Notes: generated by a model from the sequence alone, not told the origin. DNA of 64,000 nucleotides from Candidatus Synoicihabitans palmerolidicus (GCA_020809425.1 JAGGDC010000001.1:620001-684000), one strand, 5' to 3'. Shown: positions 1 to 10,500, counted from the first letter of the stretch. Numbers and translations are program-made.

Positions 1-40
1 AGATCAAGTAAGCGGTCTTTCTTAGCTAAATATTTATCAA

Positions 41-70
41 CCGAGACATTTAGACGAGTCTCGGGTTTTT
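41..70 (+). terminator. Rho-independent terminator
   Basis: A perfect 7-bp stem (CCGAGAC pairing with GTCTCGG), a 10-base loop and a following run of five T. It points rightwards and probably ends a plus-strand gene lying left of the window. Confidence 0.7.
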
Positions 71-119
71 GTGTACAGACCAAGCGCACGCAATAAGGGC
101 GGCGCCGGGAGTAAACGAG

Positions 120-365
120 TCACCGTGCGGCGAGATTGGTCGACGGGCGGGCGGGACGACGGGCGGTGCGCCAGTTTTCGCGGTGTTTGCGAATCCAGTC
201 CAGCAATGCGCGTTCGAAGCCTATGTCGTAACCGAGCCGCTCGGACTCGAGCCATTTATGGCGTAACATCTCTTCCCGCTCGGCCAAAAATTCTTGGTAG
301 AGAGTGGATTGTTTGACGAATTCGCGCGATTCCGGAGGATCGTTTCTTTCCGAGCGTTGGGGCAT
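120..365 (-). CDS. Small conserved-looking hypothetical protein (81 aa)
   Basis: The frame is open further upstream, but residues before the ATG at 365 are low in complexity and not protein-like, so I start there. The product is charged and helix-rich, with a central segment (EREEMLRHKW, DIGFERALLDWIRKHR) that reads like a real alpha-helical domain and a basic, proline-containing tail. There is no signal peptide or membrane segment. I do not recognise the family with certainty. It stands alone upstream of mrp on the same strand, separated by about 380 bp. No function can be assigned. Confidence 0.55.
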   Translation of the reverse strand: MPQRSERNDPPESREFVKQSTLYQEFLAEREEMLRHKWLESERLGYDIGFERALLDWIRKHRENWRTARRPARPSTNLAAR

Positions 366-748
366 GGATACCACGGTGGACGTTTTTAGCTTAAGTTTGC
401 GGTGCGAACTCGATCTCGGTGCGAGGCTTACTCGATGCCTGAGGCCAGCGGTCGAGGTTTGTGGGTCCCCATGGGATGTTACCGTCAACTCGGGAGCTGT
501 CATAGCGACAGCAGGACCGAACCGGAAAGGGCCGAGAGTTTAGTGAATCTGATATTCAATCGATGTAAGCGCCTCCTTGCCCTTGCGGGCGGGTGTTCGA
601 TGTCTCACCTGTTTGTGATCAGATCGCAAGGCAATTTATGCTCGAGTAGATCGCTGTCAACGCTGGTCAGTTTTTGCAGCACTACTGCCGATGGTTTGCG
701 TTTCATGACATGAGAGAGTGGGGCACGGCGGGAGTTGGGGACTGTTGA
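366..748. other. Intergenic stretch without recognisable gene
   Basis: Several short frames overlap here on both strands, but none has protein-like composition or a convincing start. I see no RNA gene, clear hairpin terminator or repeat. It presumably holds the promoter of the small minus-strand gene to its left. Confidence 0.5.
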
Positions 749-1849
749 TCAAGTGCCGTCGGTGGGGGCACGGGCCGATTTTTGGGCGAGTTGATGCTGC
801 ACTTGGGCACCGATGCTGAAAAATACTTGAGCGGCCTCGCCGGTGGGATCAGTGACGACGATAGGTTTGCCCGCGTCCCCACTTTCGCGAATCTCGGGAA
901 TCAGTGGAACTTGACCGAGAAGGGTAGTGCCAAGGCGATCGGCGGTGATTGCGCCGCCACCTTGTCCAAACAGGTGGTGTTTAATACCGGTGGGATCCGT
1001 GAAAAAGCTCATGTTTTCGGCGACGCCGAGGAGGGGGACGTTGACCTTTTGGAACATGAGACCGCCCTTGCGAGCGATGTTGGTGGCGGCGAGTTGGGGC
1101 GTGGTGACCAGCACGGCACCGTCGAGGGAGATCGTTTGTACGAGGGACAGTTGCGCGTCACCGGTGCCAGGAGGCAGGTCTATGAGAAGCACGTCAAGTT
1201 CGCCCCACTTCACGTTTTGAACGAACTGTTGCACGGTCTTCATGAGCATGGGACCACGCCAAACGACCGGAGTGTTGTCATCGATGAGGAAGCCCATGCT
1301 CATGACCTTGACCCCATGGGTTTCCATGGGGACGAGCAGCTCGCCATCGACTTGGGGGCGGCCGGAGAGGCCGATCATGAGGGGCACGCTGGGACCGTAA
1401 ATATCGCAATCCATGAGGCCCACGCGGCCGGGGCGGCCGGCTTCGCTCAGGGGCTTGGCGAGGGCGCAGGCAAGGTTGACGGCAAAGGTGCTTTTGCCGA
1501 CGCCCCCTTTACCGGAGGCGATGGCCACGGCGTGTTTGATTTTGGCGTGAGCGGAGTTGGTGGCGTTACCGGCTAGATTGCCGCCGCCGGCGGGAGCAGG
1601 AGTTTTGGGCGCGGAGACGGCGACATCGATGATGGTTTCCTTCACCTCGGGAAGCGCGTTGATGCAGGCCTCGACCTCGCGCTTGAGTTGCAGCGGAGTT
1701 TTCGGGTCGTTGGTGGTCAGCGCCAGAGAGATCTTGACGGTACCTTCAACAAAAGTGGCGGAGCGCACGATGCCGAATGACACGATATCGCGGCTAAAAC
1801 CGGGATATTTGATCTGCTTGAGCTGTTCCTTGATGGCTTCGGGAGTCAC
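749..1849 (-). CDS. mrp: Mrp/ApbC (NBP35-type) Fe-S cluster carrier ATPase
   Basis: The 366-aa product has the standard two-part architecture. An N-terminal DUF59/MIP18-like domain (about residues 1-85) is followed by a P-loop ATPase with the deviant Walker A motif GKGGVGKST at about residue 112. A later DLPPGTGD motif is typical of the Mrp/MinD superfamily. Members of this family bind and deliver [4Fe-4S] clusters to apo-enzymes in the cytosol. I did not find the CXXC pair of many Mrp proteins near the C-terminus, so the carrier role rests on overall similarity. The gene is intact and monocistronic, divergent from tolB. Confidence 0.92.
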   Translation of the reverse strand: MTPEAIKEQLKQIKYPGFSRDIVSFGIVRSATFVEGTVKISLALTTNDPKTPLQLKREVEACINALPEVKETIIDVAVSAPKTPAPAGGGNLAGNATNSAHAKIKHAVAIASGKGGVGKSTFAVNLACALAKPLSEAGRPGRVGLMDCDIYGPSVPLMIGLSGRPQVDGELLVPMETHGVKVMSMGFLIDDNTPVVWRGPMLMKTVQQFVQNVKWGELDVLLIDLPPGTGDAQLSLVQTISLDGAVLVTTPQLAATNIARKGGLMFQKVNVPLLGVAENMSFFTDPTGIKHHLFGQGGGAITADRLGTTLLGQVPLIPEIRESGDAGKPIVVTDPTGEAAQVFFSIGAQVQHQLAQKSARAPTDGT

Positions 1850-1972
1850 AGTGTAGAAAATTGTTGGGAACGAAGATGGACCGAAAGGGGTTCATCGTTG
1901 TTGAGTTGGTGCACCCTGTAAATAGGAATGCCCGTAAACTCGTCCCTTCTTCGTTAGGCACAATTTTTTGTC

Positions 1973-3169
1973 ATGCCACGTATTCGTTTTCTTTGTCTTT
2001 TATTTGTCGTTGTATTTGGACTTTCACCCTTGGAGGCCCAGCGGGCGACGGATCTGGGGGAACTTGATATTCGCACGGCGGTGTCCTCCGTACCGGTGCG
2101 GGTGAGTGCGAGCCCGGAAGCTCTGGATAAGTTGGCGAACTTTGCGTTTGAGGCGCATGGACGTTACCAGCGGGTGGCGAGCAATGCGGTGTTTGATATT
2201 CGGTTTACGGCGATTGCCGGGAATCGGGTGCAAGTTGATGTGGTGCGTGGATCCACTGCCATTCTAAGCCGGGCGGTGACGGGAAGTTCGATGCGGAACG
2301 CTTTGCTGAAAGCGGCAGACGTCGCGGTGGAGGCGACCGGAGGAGGCAAGGGGGTTTTTGCATCGAAGCTTGCATTTATTTCGCAACGTACTGGGCAGAC
2401 TGAGGTTTACATTGGTGATTTGTTTTTTGGGGAAGTGAGGCAATTGACGTCGGACCGCGCAGCAGCGATGTCGCCAAAGTGGACTCCCGATGGAAAAAAA
2501 CTGGTTTACACGAGTTTTCATGGTTCGGTGGCAGCGGATATTTATCAGATCGATCTTTCGACGATGCAGCGGACAAGTTTCGTGAGTTTTCAAGGGACGA
2601 ACCAAGGGGCTCGATTCAGCCCGGATGGCAGCAAAGTGACGATGGTCTTGAGCGGTGAGGGGAATTCGGAAGTTTATGTGGCCAATGCAAACGGACGGGG
2701 AGTTTCTCGTCGGACCCGCACCAGTGGGGTGGAGTCTTCGCCGGTGTTTTCGCCTGATGGCCGTCAATTGCTGTTTACATCCGATGCCGCAGGGGGTCCT
2801 CAGCTTTATGTGATGCCGGTGGCGGGCGGACGCATGAGCCGGTTGCCGACGAATATCAGCCGTTATTGCGCGGAGCCGGATTGGAGCACGGGAGATCCGA
2901 GCAAAATTGCGTTCACCATGCGGATCGGCAGGGGCTTTCAGATCGGTCTATTCGATCTGAAAATACGCAAGGCGGCGGTACAGGTATCCAAGGCGCCTCA
3001 CGATGCGATGGAGCCGGTGTGGTTGGCGGATGGACGGCATCTGCTCTATACCGCGCGATCGGCGAACCAAAGGAGTATCTGGTTGCTGGATACGGAGAGC
3101 AAGAAAGTCACACGATTGAGCGCGTCCAATTTGGAATCGGTTTCTCAGGCGGCGGTGGTCCTCCCGTAG
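1973..3169 (+). CDS. tolB: TolB-like periplasmic beta-propeller protein
   Basis: The 398-aa product starts with a signal peptide (hydrophobic core at about residues 5-20, cleavage near LEAQ). A TolB N-terminal-like alpha/beta domain follows (to about 125), then repeated WD/PD40 propeller blades with the usual motif (for example SPKWTPDGKKLVY, GARFSPDGSKV, SPVFSPDGRQLLF). TolB belongs to the Tol-Pal envelope system that keeps the outer membrane attached during division. No tolA, tolQ, tolR or pal gene is next to it, so it may be a lone paralogue. The frame is intact. Confidence 0.85.
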   Translation: MPRIRFLCLLFVVVFGLSPLEAQRATDLGELDIRTAVSSVPVRVSASPEALDKLANFAFEAHGRYQRVASNAVFDIRFTAIAGNRVQVDVVRGSTAILSRAVTGSSMRNALLKAADVAVEATGGGKGVFASKLAFISQRTGQTEVYIGDLFFGEVRQLTSDRAAAMSPKWTPDGKKLVYTSFHGSVAADIYQIDLSTMQRTSFVSFQGTNQGARFSPDGSKVTMVLSGEGNSEVYVANANGRGVSRRTRTSGVESSPVFSPDGRQLLFTSDAAGGPQLYVMPVAGGRMSRLPTNISRYCAEPDWSTGDPSKIAFTMRIGRGFQIGLFDLKIRKAAVQVSKAPHDAMEPVWLADGRHLLYTARSANQRSIWLLDTESKKVTRLSASNLESVSQAAVVLP

Positions 3170-3180
3170 ATTGTGGACAT

Positions 3181-3207
3181 AAAAAAACCGCCTCGATGTC
3201 GAGGCGG
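3181..3207 (-). terminator. Rho-independent terminator of sodB
   Basis: A 9-bp perfect stem (CCGCCTCGA with TCGAGGCGG, 2-base loop) at 3188-3207, preceded on the plus strand by seven A, which read as a T-tract on the minus strand. It lies between the converging tolB and sodB genes and mainly serves sodB. Confidence 0.75.
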
Positions 3208-3232
3208 CGGGAAGTTTGGTGAAGGTGCTGTC

Positions 3233-3865
<633 letters not shown>

Positions 3866-3931
3866 GGTATATTGAGCTTTATTGGGTTGTAAGCTTAGGA
3901 AGGATGAATGTGTTGACCGGAACTGGAATCG

Positions 3932-4492
3932 TCAATCGTTCGGTCCGGTTTCTGGTGACGGAGTCTGGGCCGAAGGGCGTTTTAGTTTGAAATACGCCCG
4001 GATTAATTCGCGACATTCTTCTTCGATGACGCCGCCGGCAGTTATGTCGCAGCGATGATTTACGCGAGGCAATGCATTGAGATTGGTGGCGCCGCCGAGA
4101 CAACCCATTTGGGGGTCAGGCACGGCGTATACAACACGCTGCACGCGTGACATGAGGGAAGCCCCCGAGCACATGGGGCAGGGTTCTTTGGTGACGTAGA
4201 CGGTGCAGCCCTCGAGGCGCCAGTTACCAATGGCGCGGGCGGCCTGAATGAAGGCCAGCATTTCGGCGTGGGCGGTGGGGTCGGCACCGTGTTCCACGGT
4301 ATTATGGGCTGCGGCGATGACCTCACCGTCGCGCACCACGACGCATCCGATGGGCACTTCGTCTTCGCGCCAAGCGTCGATGGCTTGGTTAAAAGCGAGG
4401 CTCATAAAGAAGGTATCATCGCGCACCAACTGGGATGGAAATCGCTTTTTGAAAGGGCAAGGAGGGGGTTGAGGCGAGGAGTCTGGCATCAA
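3932..4492 (-). CDS. tadA: tRNA-specific adenosine deaminase (TadA-like)
   Basis: The 186-aa product has a cytidine/deoxycytidylate deaminase zinc fold with HAE (His75, proton-shuttling Glu77) and PCPMCSG (Cys105, Cys108). TadA converts A34 to inosine in the tRNA-Arg(ACG) anticodon. The N-terminal 28 residues before SLAFNQAI are extra, and an internal ATG at residue 30 is a possible alternative start. A guanine deaminase-like paralogue cannot be excluded, but the GCLGG segment after the zinc site favours TadA. Confidence 0.85.
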   Translation of the reverse strand: MMPDSSPQPPPCPFKKRFPSQLVRDDTFFMSLAFNQAIDAWREDEVPIGCVVVRDGEVIAAAHNTVEHGADPTAHAEMLAFIQAARAIGNWRLEGCTVYVTKEPCPMCSGASLMSRVQRVVYAVPDPQMGCLGGATNLNALPRVNHRCDITAGGVIEEECRELIRAYFKLKRPSAQTPSPETGPND

Positions 4493-4606
4493 AGATTGGG
4501 GTAAAGTCTTGACTAAGCGGTAGTATCCTTGGCTTACAAGTGGCTTTTGCGCACCAAACTTATTGCATGACTGAACATCTGACCATCGCCCGAGAGGGCC
4601 AATTGT

Positions 4607-4876
4607 ATGCCTGACGGAGACTCGATCGAAGTGGAGGGAAAGATCGTAGCCGTCCTCCCCGGCACGATGTTCAGAGTGGAATTAGCCAACGGCTACCAGG
4701 TCTTGGCGCACATCTCTGGCAAATTGCGCAAGCACTTCATCAAGATCGCTGCTGGCGATACGGTGAAAATGGAAATGAGTCCGTATGACTTGGAAAAGGC
4801 CCGCATCACTTATCGGATGCGCACGCCCCATCCCGGTGGATTCAAACGCCGTTCCGGCGGCGGCCGGCGTCGATAA
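4607..4876 (+). CDS. infA: Translation initiation factor IF-1
   Basis: The 89-aa product is a single S1/OB-fold domain with recognisable IF-1 motifs: [20 protein letters not shown] near the start, [13 protein letters not shown], and [12 protein letters not shown]-1 binds the 30S A site and works with IF-2 and IF-3. The basic tail ([13 protein letters not shown]) is longer than the 72-aa E. coli protein, which is common outside Proteobacteria. It lies upstream of xerD on the same strand, 84 bp away. Confidence 0.95.
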   Translation: MPDGDSIEVEGKIVAVLPGTMFRVELANGYQVLAHISGKLRKHFIKIAAGDTVKMEMSPYDLEKARITYRMRTPHPGGFKRRSGGGRRR

Positions 4877-4960
4877 TTTGGCGAGTGTTTGGCGAAGCGC
4901 GCTGACGATTTGATCGAGCGCTGACTTGCGCAGCAGTGGCGCGCATCGCAGGTTGCGCCT

Positions 4961-5905
4961 ATGAGGCCGCGCGCACTTGTACCCGTTGAGTTGCCTCCGG
5001 CGATGCAGGAATTGCTTTCCGATTTTGGGGCAACCCTGAGTTTGGAGCGTGGACGCTCGGCCAAGACAGTGGAGGCGTATGAAGGGGATTTGAGGCAAGC
5101 TGCGCTATTTATGTCCGGCCGCGGCCGGACGGAGTGGCGGGAAGTGAACCGAGAAGATGCGGCGGCGTGGGCGCAGGAACTCAACGATCGAAAATTAGCA
5201 ACCTCGAGTATGGCGCGAAAGTTGTCGGCGTTGCGTATGTTTGCCCGTCATCTCGTGCACGATAGTGTAAGGTCGGATGAATTTACGGAACTGATTGAAG
5301 GACCTAAATTGCGTCGCAAGTTACCGGAGACTTTGACGATCGAGGAGATAGACAGAATTTTAGCGGCACCGGTGGGAGGGAGTGCGTTTGCTCTGAGAGA
5401 TAGGGCGATGCTTGAGCTGTTTTATTCGAGTGGGCTGCGGGTGTCGGAGCTGTGTGGATTGAGTCTGCAGCTGTTGGATTTGGAGAACGGCTTGGTGAGA
5501 GTATGGGGCAAAGGATCGAAGGAACGTATCGTACCGGTTGGGCAAACGGCAGGTGCGGCCATCGCGGCGTATTTGGAGTCGGGCCGGCCGCATTTTGTGA
5601 AATCGCGAAAGACTGGAAGTCAGTTGTTTTTGAGCAACAGAGGCACCGCAATATCGCGGAAGATGGTTTGGGTGCTGGTGAAAGACTACACACGTAAGGC
5701 GGGGGTGGAGAAGCCGGTTAAGCCGCATTTATTGAGGCACTCCTTTGCGACGCATTTGCTCGGAGGCGGTGCGGATTTACGGGCGATTCAAGAGATGCTT
5801 GGCCACGCGAGTATTGGCACGACTCAGATATATACGGCGGTGGAGGAAACGCGTCTGGTGGATCACCACGCCAAGTATCACCCGCGCAACAAGGACGAAG
5901 TCTAG
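4961..5905 (+). CDS. xerD: Tyrosine recombinase XerC/XerD
   Basis: The 314-aa intact product has an N-terminal SAM-like core-binding domain (about 12-105) and a C-terminal catalytic domain. The conserved residues are visible: Arg in SSGLRVSEL, Lys in GKGSKERIVPV, HLLRHSFATHL (His and Arg), the His of LGHASIGTTQIY and the nucleophilic Tyr of that motif. Xer recombinases resolve chromosome dimers at dif. The length and lack of accessory domains argue for XerC/D rather than a phage integrase, but which paralogue is uncertain. It ends 64 bp before IS copy 1. Confidence 0.88.
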   Translation: MRPRALVPVELPPAMQELLSDFGATLSLERGRSAKTVEAYEGDLRQAALFMSGRGRTEWREVNREDAAAWAQELNDRKLATSSMARKLSALRMFARHLVHDSVRSDEFTELIEGPKLRRKLPETLTIEEIDRILAAPVGGSAFALRDRAMLELFYSSGLRVSELCGLSLQLLDLENGLVRVWGKGSKERIVPVGQTAGAAIAAYLESGRPHFVKSRKTGSQLFLSNRGTAISRKMVWVLVKDYTRKAGVEKPVKPHLLRHSFATHLLGGGADLRAIQEMLGHASIGTTQIYTAVEETRLVDHHAKYHPRNKDEV

Positions 5906-5969
5906 AAATACGCGGTCATCTCAGTTCGCTGCGCGACTGCGGTCGTAGAGTATACTGGGATTTAACTCA

Positions 5970-7792
5970 GAGCGTGTCCCACAAGCGCAAGAGGTTGGAG
6001 AATAGGAGGTAGCGTAAAAATAAAGAGGCAGAAACCGGGAGGATTTCCTGGTTTCGGCACAAAAACGGCGTGTATAATTTGGGGTGAACAATACTACCGA
6101 AGCCGTCGCCCCGGAAGGTGCCCTGAAAACCTGGCTGCGTCCAGACCTGACTCCGGTCGGACCCAACAAAGATTACGCCGCGTTTCGCGATCAACTGGCG
6201 GGGCTCGACCAGTTGCTGGCCAACAGTCACTTGGAAGCGATGGCCGTGGACTTTGCCCGGGAAAACTGGCGGGGCGACGACGTGGCCGGGTTGCCGCGAC
6301 ACCTGCAGTTCACGCGCAAGGCGCGGCGGGTGCAGGTATTGCGCATGATGCTCGGGAAAATCAGCTTGCGTAAACTTTCCCTGAGCATCGTCTCCAGCGA
6401 TCTGTTGGCCGATTTTTGCGGAGCGCGCCGGATCGACGGCATCAAAGGGGTCTCCCAAAGAAAGCGTGCGGGAGCGTGCGTCCAAATGCTTCACCGCCGA
6501 GCAGGTGCGCAGGATGAGCCAAGTCATTATCGAGATGTGCGGTGAGGCGGACCGGGCGAGCGAACTGGGACTGGCTGCGGCGCAGCCGATGGATACGTGC
6601 CTGGTGGACTCGACCTGCCTGCAGGCCAACATCCATTTCCCGGTCGACTGGGTGCTCTTTCGCGACGTGAGCCGCACCCCTGCTCAAGGCGGTGAAACTG
6701 CTCCGTGCAGCTGGGTTGCGGGGTCGGATGCCGAACGAGCCGCCAGTCTTTGCCAAGCAGATGAATCGGTGGTGCATCGCGATGACCCACAGCCGACGGC
6801 GCCGCGATGCGAAGCGGGCCCGCAAGGGCGTGCTCCGCCAGATGAAACGCCTGCTGCGCACCATCGGCGAGCACGCCCGCCGCCACCGCAACCACCTCGT
6901 CGCCGACTACGCCCGGACCCGCTGCAGTGAGCGCCAGGCCACCCGCATCATTGCGCGCATCGACGCCAGGCTCGAGCAACTGCCGGCCGCGATCAAACAG
7001 GCCCACGAACGCATCATCGGCGCGCGACCAGTGCTCAACGCCGAGAAGATCCTCCGCGTCTCCGAACCCGACGTGCAGACCGTGGTCCGGGGCAAGGCGT
7101 CCGGCGAAGTCGAGTTTGGCAACACCCTCATGATCAGTGAAAACGTGACGGAGTTGATCACCGATTGGCAGTTGTATCAGGGAATGACTCCGGCCGAATG
7201 GCGTCAGTTCGACCAGAGCCTCGAGCGCCAGAATCAGTTCGACCTGAGCACCCCGATCAAAGCGGCGAGCACCGACCGAGGCTTCTCGACCAAACGGCTG
7301 TGCGAACGCTTGGCCGAAGCCGACATTTATGACGCCACTTGCCCCCGCGATCCGCAGCAACTGCAACGGCGCATGCAGGAGCCGCAGTTCGTGGCGCTCC
7401 AACATCGCCGGGCTTCGACGGAAGCCCGCATCGCCATCATCAAGCAACGCCAAGGCAAGCGATTGAGTGCCAGAGGCTTCACGAATCGCTACCTGGCGGT
7501 AGCCTGGAGCATCCCCGGTCACAACCTGTGGCTCATCGCCCGACTGCTGGCCGACCAACCACCGCAGGCCCAAGCCGCCTAAAACCACCAAGCCTACTCC
7601 AACGATGAACAATAAACCGGCTGCCGGAGGTTCCCTCATGGAAACGATCCAGGCACTGACTGCTGCGACACTGCAATTTAGCCATTAAATTGCATCTGCG
7701 TGCGCCTACATCCGCCATTGGTAGCCGGAAATCCGCTCAAAAAATCGGCTTTCCTGCCCCCCTTCCAAAATCAGGGTAAAGGGGACGCGCTC
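5970..7792 (+). mobile_element. 1.8-kb insertion sequence, copy 1 (complete)
   Basis: The element is bounded by the 12-bp inverted repeat GAGCGTGTCCCA, with two changes at the right end (GGGACGCGCTC). It is 1,823 bp and carries one transposase region transcribed rightwards. Near-identical copies lie at 15473, 23635, 43132 and 57221 (all reversed) and a partial one at 62435. The left flank ends in CA, unlike the TA beside most other copies. The flanks are unrelated: the intergenic region after xerD on the left and the porin tail on the right. So this is not a simple insertion with matching target duplication. Confidence 0.92.
6084..7582 (+). pseudogene. DDE transposase of IS copy 1, in three frame segments
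   Basis: The coding region starts at a GTG (6084). Segment A runs to about 6440, segment B (+1 frame) to about 6680 and segment C to 7582. Together they give a transposase of about 500 residues with a first acidic motif in VDSTCLQANIHFPVDW, a second region containing KASGEVEFGNTLM and a C-terminal HNLWLIARLL. These resemble the DDE transposases filed under ISNCY/IS1202-type elements; I am not certain of the family. The A-to-B frame change at GTCTCCCAAAG is shared by all copies, so it may be programmed frameshifting rather than decay. The B-to-C change lies in a C-run that varies between copies. Confidence 0.8.
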
Positions 7793-7927
7793 TATCTGGG
7801 GATGAATTACTACATTGTCGGTCCCGACGGGAAATTTCAGCTCGGGTATGTGCATGGCACAGCGGATAAAAACGATTCTGAGGAATCGGCCAACGGCGTG
7901 CGTTCGCAAATGCAGATTAATTTCTAG
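7793..7927 (+). pseudogene. C-terminal end of a phosphate-selective porin (OprP/OprO-like)
   Basis: The frame running out of the IS right end gives about 44 residues: YLGMNYYIVGPDGKF, then a LGYVHGT strand and a terminal RSQMQINF. That is the pattern of the last beta-strands of an outer-membrane porin ending in Phe. The piece lies 49 bp upstream of pstS. The matching front of a porin is at 42104-43131, directly downstream of a second pstS, also ending at an IS right end. I infer that they are parts of one gene, probably with some residues missing between them. Confidence 0.72.
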
Positions 7928-7975
7928 GGAGCACCAACGCCCTGCACACTACCTCTTAACGAAAATTATACTTAT

Positions 7976-8786
7976 ATGAAAACATTGATTTCACTTCTCG
8001 CGATTGGCCTAGGGCTCGTGGCTCCGCTTTCTGCTCAAAAACTAGTGATCAAGGGCTCCGATACCCTCGGGGCCAAGTTGGTGCCCATGCTGGCCGAAAA
8101 TTATCGGGCGATGAAGCCCGGGATCTCTTTTGAGATCCCGGCGGAAGGCTCGTCTACTGGGATCGCGGCAGTCATCGATGGCACGGCTCAGGTGGGAATG
8201 TCTTCCCGCCGGGCGAAACCGACTGAAATGTCGGCAGGATTGGCCAAGGGGGTGAGCCTCAAGCCGACGATCGTGGCCTATGACGGGATCGCGATTTTGG
8301 TCCACGCGGACAATCCCGTGAAAGCGTTGAGCAAGCGCCAAGTGGAGCAGATCTTCACGGGTGACGTCACGGATTGGTCCGCGTTTGGAGGCGCGGCGGG
8401 CAAGATTTCGATTTATACCCGCAACACGGCCTCGGGCACGTACTCGGATTTCAAGGCCTTGGCTATGAAGCGTCGCGATTATGCTCCCTCTTCGCAGAAA
8501 ATGGCGGGCAACGAGCAGATCGCCTCGGAAGTGGCCGGTAATCCCAATGGTATTGGTTATGTCGGCCTGGCTTACGCGGACCCCCCGGGGACTGCGGTGG
8601 TGTCGATTGCAGGCAGCACGCCGTCCAAAGAAGCGGTGCAGAACAAGAGGCTATCCGTATGCGCGTCCAACGTTCTACTACACCAACGGAGCGCCGGAAG
8701 GTGAAGCGGCCAACTTTGTCGACTACACGCTAAGTGAAGCCGGCCAAAAAGTTGTCGAGCAGGTCGGTTTCGTGCCGGTGAACTAG
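7976..8786 (+). pseudogene. pstS: Phosphate-binding protein PstS, frameshifted
   Basis: Signal peptide at residues 1-20, then a PBP-like phosphate-binding domain with KGSDTLGAK, EGSSTGIAA and the RNTASGTY loop that contact phosphate. At about 8652 one extra base (AAGAGGC where AAGGGC is expected) shifts the frame. The other frame continues GYPYARPTFYYT to EQVGFVPVN and stops at 8786. Allowing for that base the product is a normal PstS of about 269 aa, closely similar to the intact paralogue at 41030. It leads the pstS-pstC-pstA-pstB-phoU operon. Confidence 0.88.
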
Positions 8787-8894
8787 TCCTCGGTCAGTCC
8801 TTCGCACAATTGTTACACGGGGCCCGCTTGACCGACGTCAGGAGGGCTCCTCTGCTCTCATCACTTCTCATGATGATCGAAATGACCACTTCTC

Positions 8895-10490
8895 ATGGAT
8901 AAGCTGGACCGTCCCCCTTTTGCGATTACCAAGACGCGCACGCGCTTTCTCGGACTCACTTTGGACGAGTGCGTGCAGGCGTTTTTTGGCGGCAACGCAT
9001 TTGTGGCTGTCGTGGTACTGGGCTTGATCACCTTCTTTATTTTCCGAGAAGGCTCTGGATTTTTTAACCAGAACTGGGCGAACTTGGAGCTCTATCGCAA
9101 GGCGGGTTTGGAGTTCGTCGACCACCTGAAGCAACAAGAGGAAGATCACACGGCGCTGATCCGCTACCTGTTTGATCTGCGCGTGCGGACGGTTAAGCAC
9201 TACACGGACGAAGAAGGCATGTCATTGGCCAACGCCAACAAGCGACTGATGGCGTTTGATGATTACTCCTATGATTTCGGGGACGCAGTGGAGCCATTGA
9301 GGGGAGCGGTGATGGATTTGGGGGATTGGGTCTCGATGGTCAAAACGCGAGCGCTCGTTACTGAAGATCGATTGGAAGAGCAGCGCCAATTGCTGGCCGT
9401 GGGCAAGGTGGATGAGGCGGCGGCGATCAAGATCGAGGAGATCGATTTTGGGGCAGAATTGCAGCCTTTGTTGGCGTTCCGTCCGGCTTATGCGGAGATC
9501 AATGCGGAGTTTGCCGCGGGGCTGCTGCGTGTGTTGGCGCTGCCGGATCCGGACCTGCCGACGCCGGAACTACAGGCGAGGTTGGCTAAATTTAAAGTTT
9601 TGGTGGGCGGATACATAGAAGAGTTTCCTCGTATTGAAAAGGCATTACTGGACTGGGACTACACCAAGCCGGTCCCGTTCGCGAAGGCGGTCTCGAGTTT
9701 TGCCGTGGGAGGCCGATGGCTGACGGCGAGTTTCTGGCAGGACTGGTACGGCGTGGTGCCGTTATTTACAGGTTCCCTCATGGTATCGATGGTGGCGCTG
9801 GCGATTGCGGTTCCGCTGGGCGTCGGTGCGGCGATCTACGTGAATCAGTTGGCGGGGGAACGGGAACAGCGATTCATCAAACCCTGTATTGAGTTTATTT
9901 CGGCGATTCCCTCGGTGGTGCTGGGATTTTTCGGCATTGCGGTGCTCGGGCAGGCGATCCGCGTGCTTTCGCAGTGGGAGGCCTTGAGCTGGGTGCCGGG
10001 CTTTCCGGTGGCAGAGCGTCTCAATGCGTTGACCGCAGGTGTGCTGCTCGCGCTGATCGCGGTGCCGACGATTTTCACGTTGGCGGAAGACGCGCTACAA
10101 AATGTGCCACGGGCGTTTAAGGAAGCTTCCTTTGCACTCGGCGCGACGCGGTTGCAGACGATATTACGAATCATCATGCCGGCAGCGTTGTCGGGTATCA
10201 TATCGGCGGTCCTGCTCGGCTTTGGACGAGTGATCGGCGAGACGATGGTCGTGTTGTTGTGCGCGGGTAATCGAATCGCGATTCCTGACTTCACGACCGG
10301 GTTTGCAGCGTTCACGCAGCCCGTGCACACAATGACGGGCATTATCGCCCAGGAAATGGGCGAAGTGGTGCAGGGGGGGATTCACTACCGATCGTTGTTT
10401 GTCGTGGGCATGTTGCTTTTTGTTATTGCATTAGTAATTAACTATTTAGCTCAAAAAATAGTGCAACGTTACCGTATTTCGATCGGCTGA
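8895..10490 (+). CDS. pstC: Phosphate ABC transporter permease PstC, with a large insert
   Basis: The 531-aa product has a first membrane helix at about residues 35-55 and a BPD_transp_1 permease domain at about 290-525 containing the ABC-contacting EAA-like loop ([15 protein letters not shown]). Between them is a soluble, charged segment of about 220 residues, helix-rich by composition ([20 protein letters not shown]). E. coli PstC is about 319 aa with no such domain. The segment should be periplasmic, where it could contact PstS. The frame is intact. pstA starts 10 bp after the stop. Confidence 0.93.
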   Translation: MDKLDRPPFAITKTRTRFLGLTLDECVQAFFGGNAFVAVVVLGLITFFIFREGSGFFNQNWANLELYRKAGLEFVDHLKQQEEDHTALIRYLFDLRVRTVKHYTDEEGMSLANANKRLMAFDDYSYDFGDAVEPLRGAVMDLGDWVSMVKTRALVTEDRLEEQRQLLAVGKVDEAAAIKIEEIDFGAELQPLLAFRPAYAEINAEFAAGLLRVLALPDPDLPTPELQARLAKFKVLVGGYIEEFPRIEKALLDWDYTKPVPFAKAVSSFAVGGRWLTASFWQDWYGVVPLFTGSLMVSMVALAIAVPLGVGAAIYVNQLAGEREQRFIKPCIEFISAIPSVVLGFFGIAVLGQAIRVLSQWEALSWVPGFPVAERLNALTAGVLLALIAVPTIFTLAEDALQNVPRAFKEASFALGATRLQTILRIIMPAALSGIISAVLLGFGRVIGETMVVLLCAGNRIAIPDFTTGFAAFTQPVHTMTGIIAQEMGEVVQGGIHYRSLFVVGMLLFVIALVINYLAQKIVQRYRISIG

Positions 10491-10500
10491 GGAATTGGAC

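Noticed and set aside
782..1576. 264-aa open frame opposite mrp
   Set aside because: A shadow of mrp; no protein-like motifs, while the mrp frame has all its family motifs.
6527..7639. Long open frame (370 aa) on the strand opposite the transposase, repeated in each IS copy
   Set aside because: It mirrors the transposase codons in a GC-rich element and has low-complexity composition. It persists only because the sense frame is conserved.
7973..8895. Riboswitch or Pho box directly before the frameshifted pstS
   Set aside because: The 48 bp between porin tail and pstS and the 108 bp before pstC show no convincing repeat or structured element, consistent with an internal operon position.
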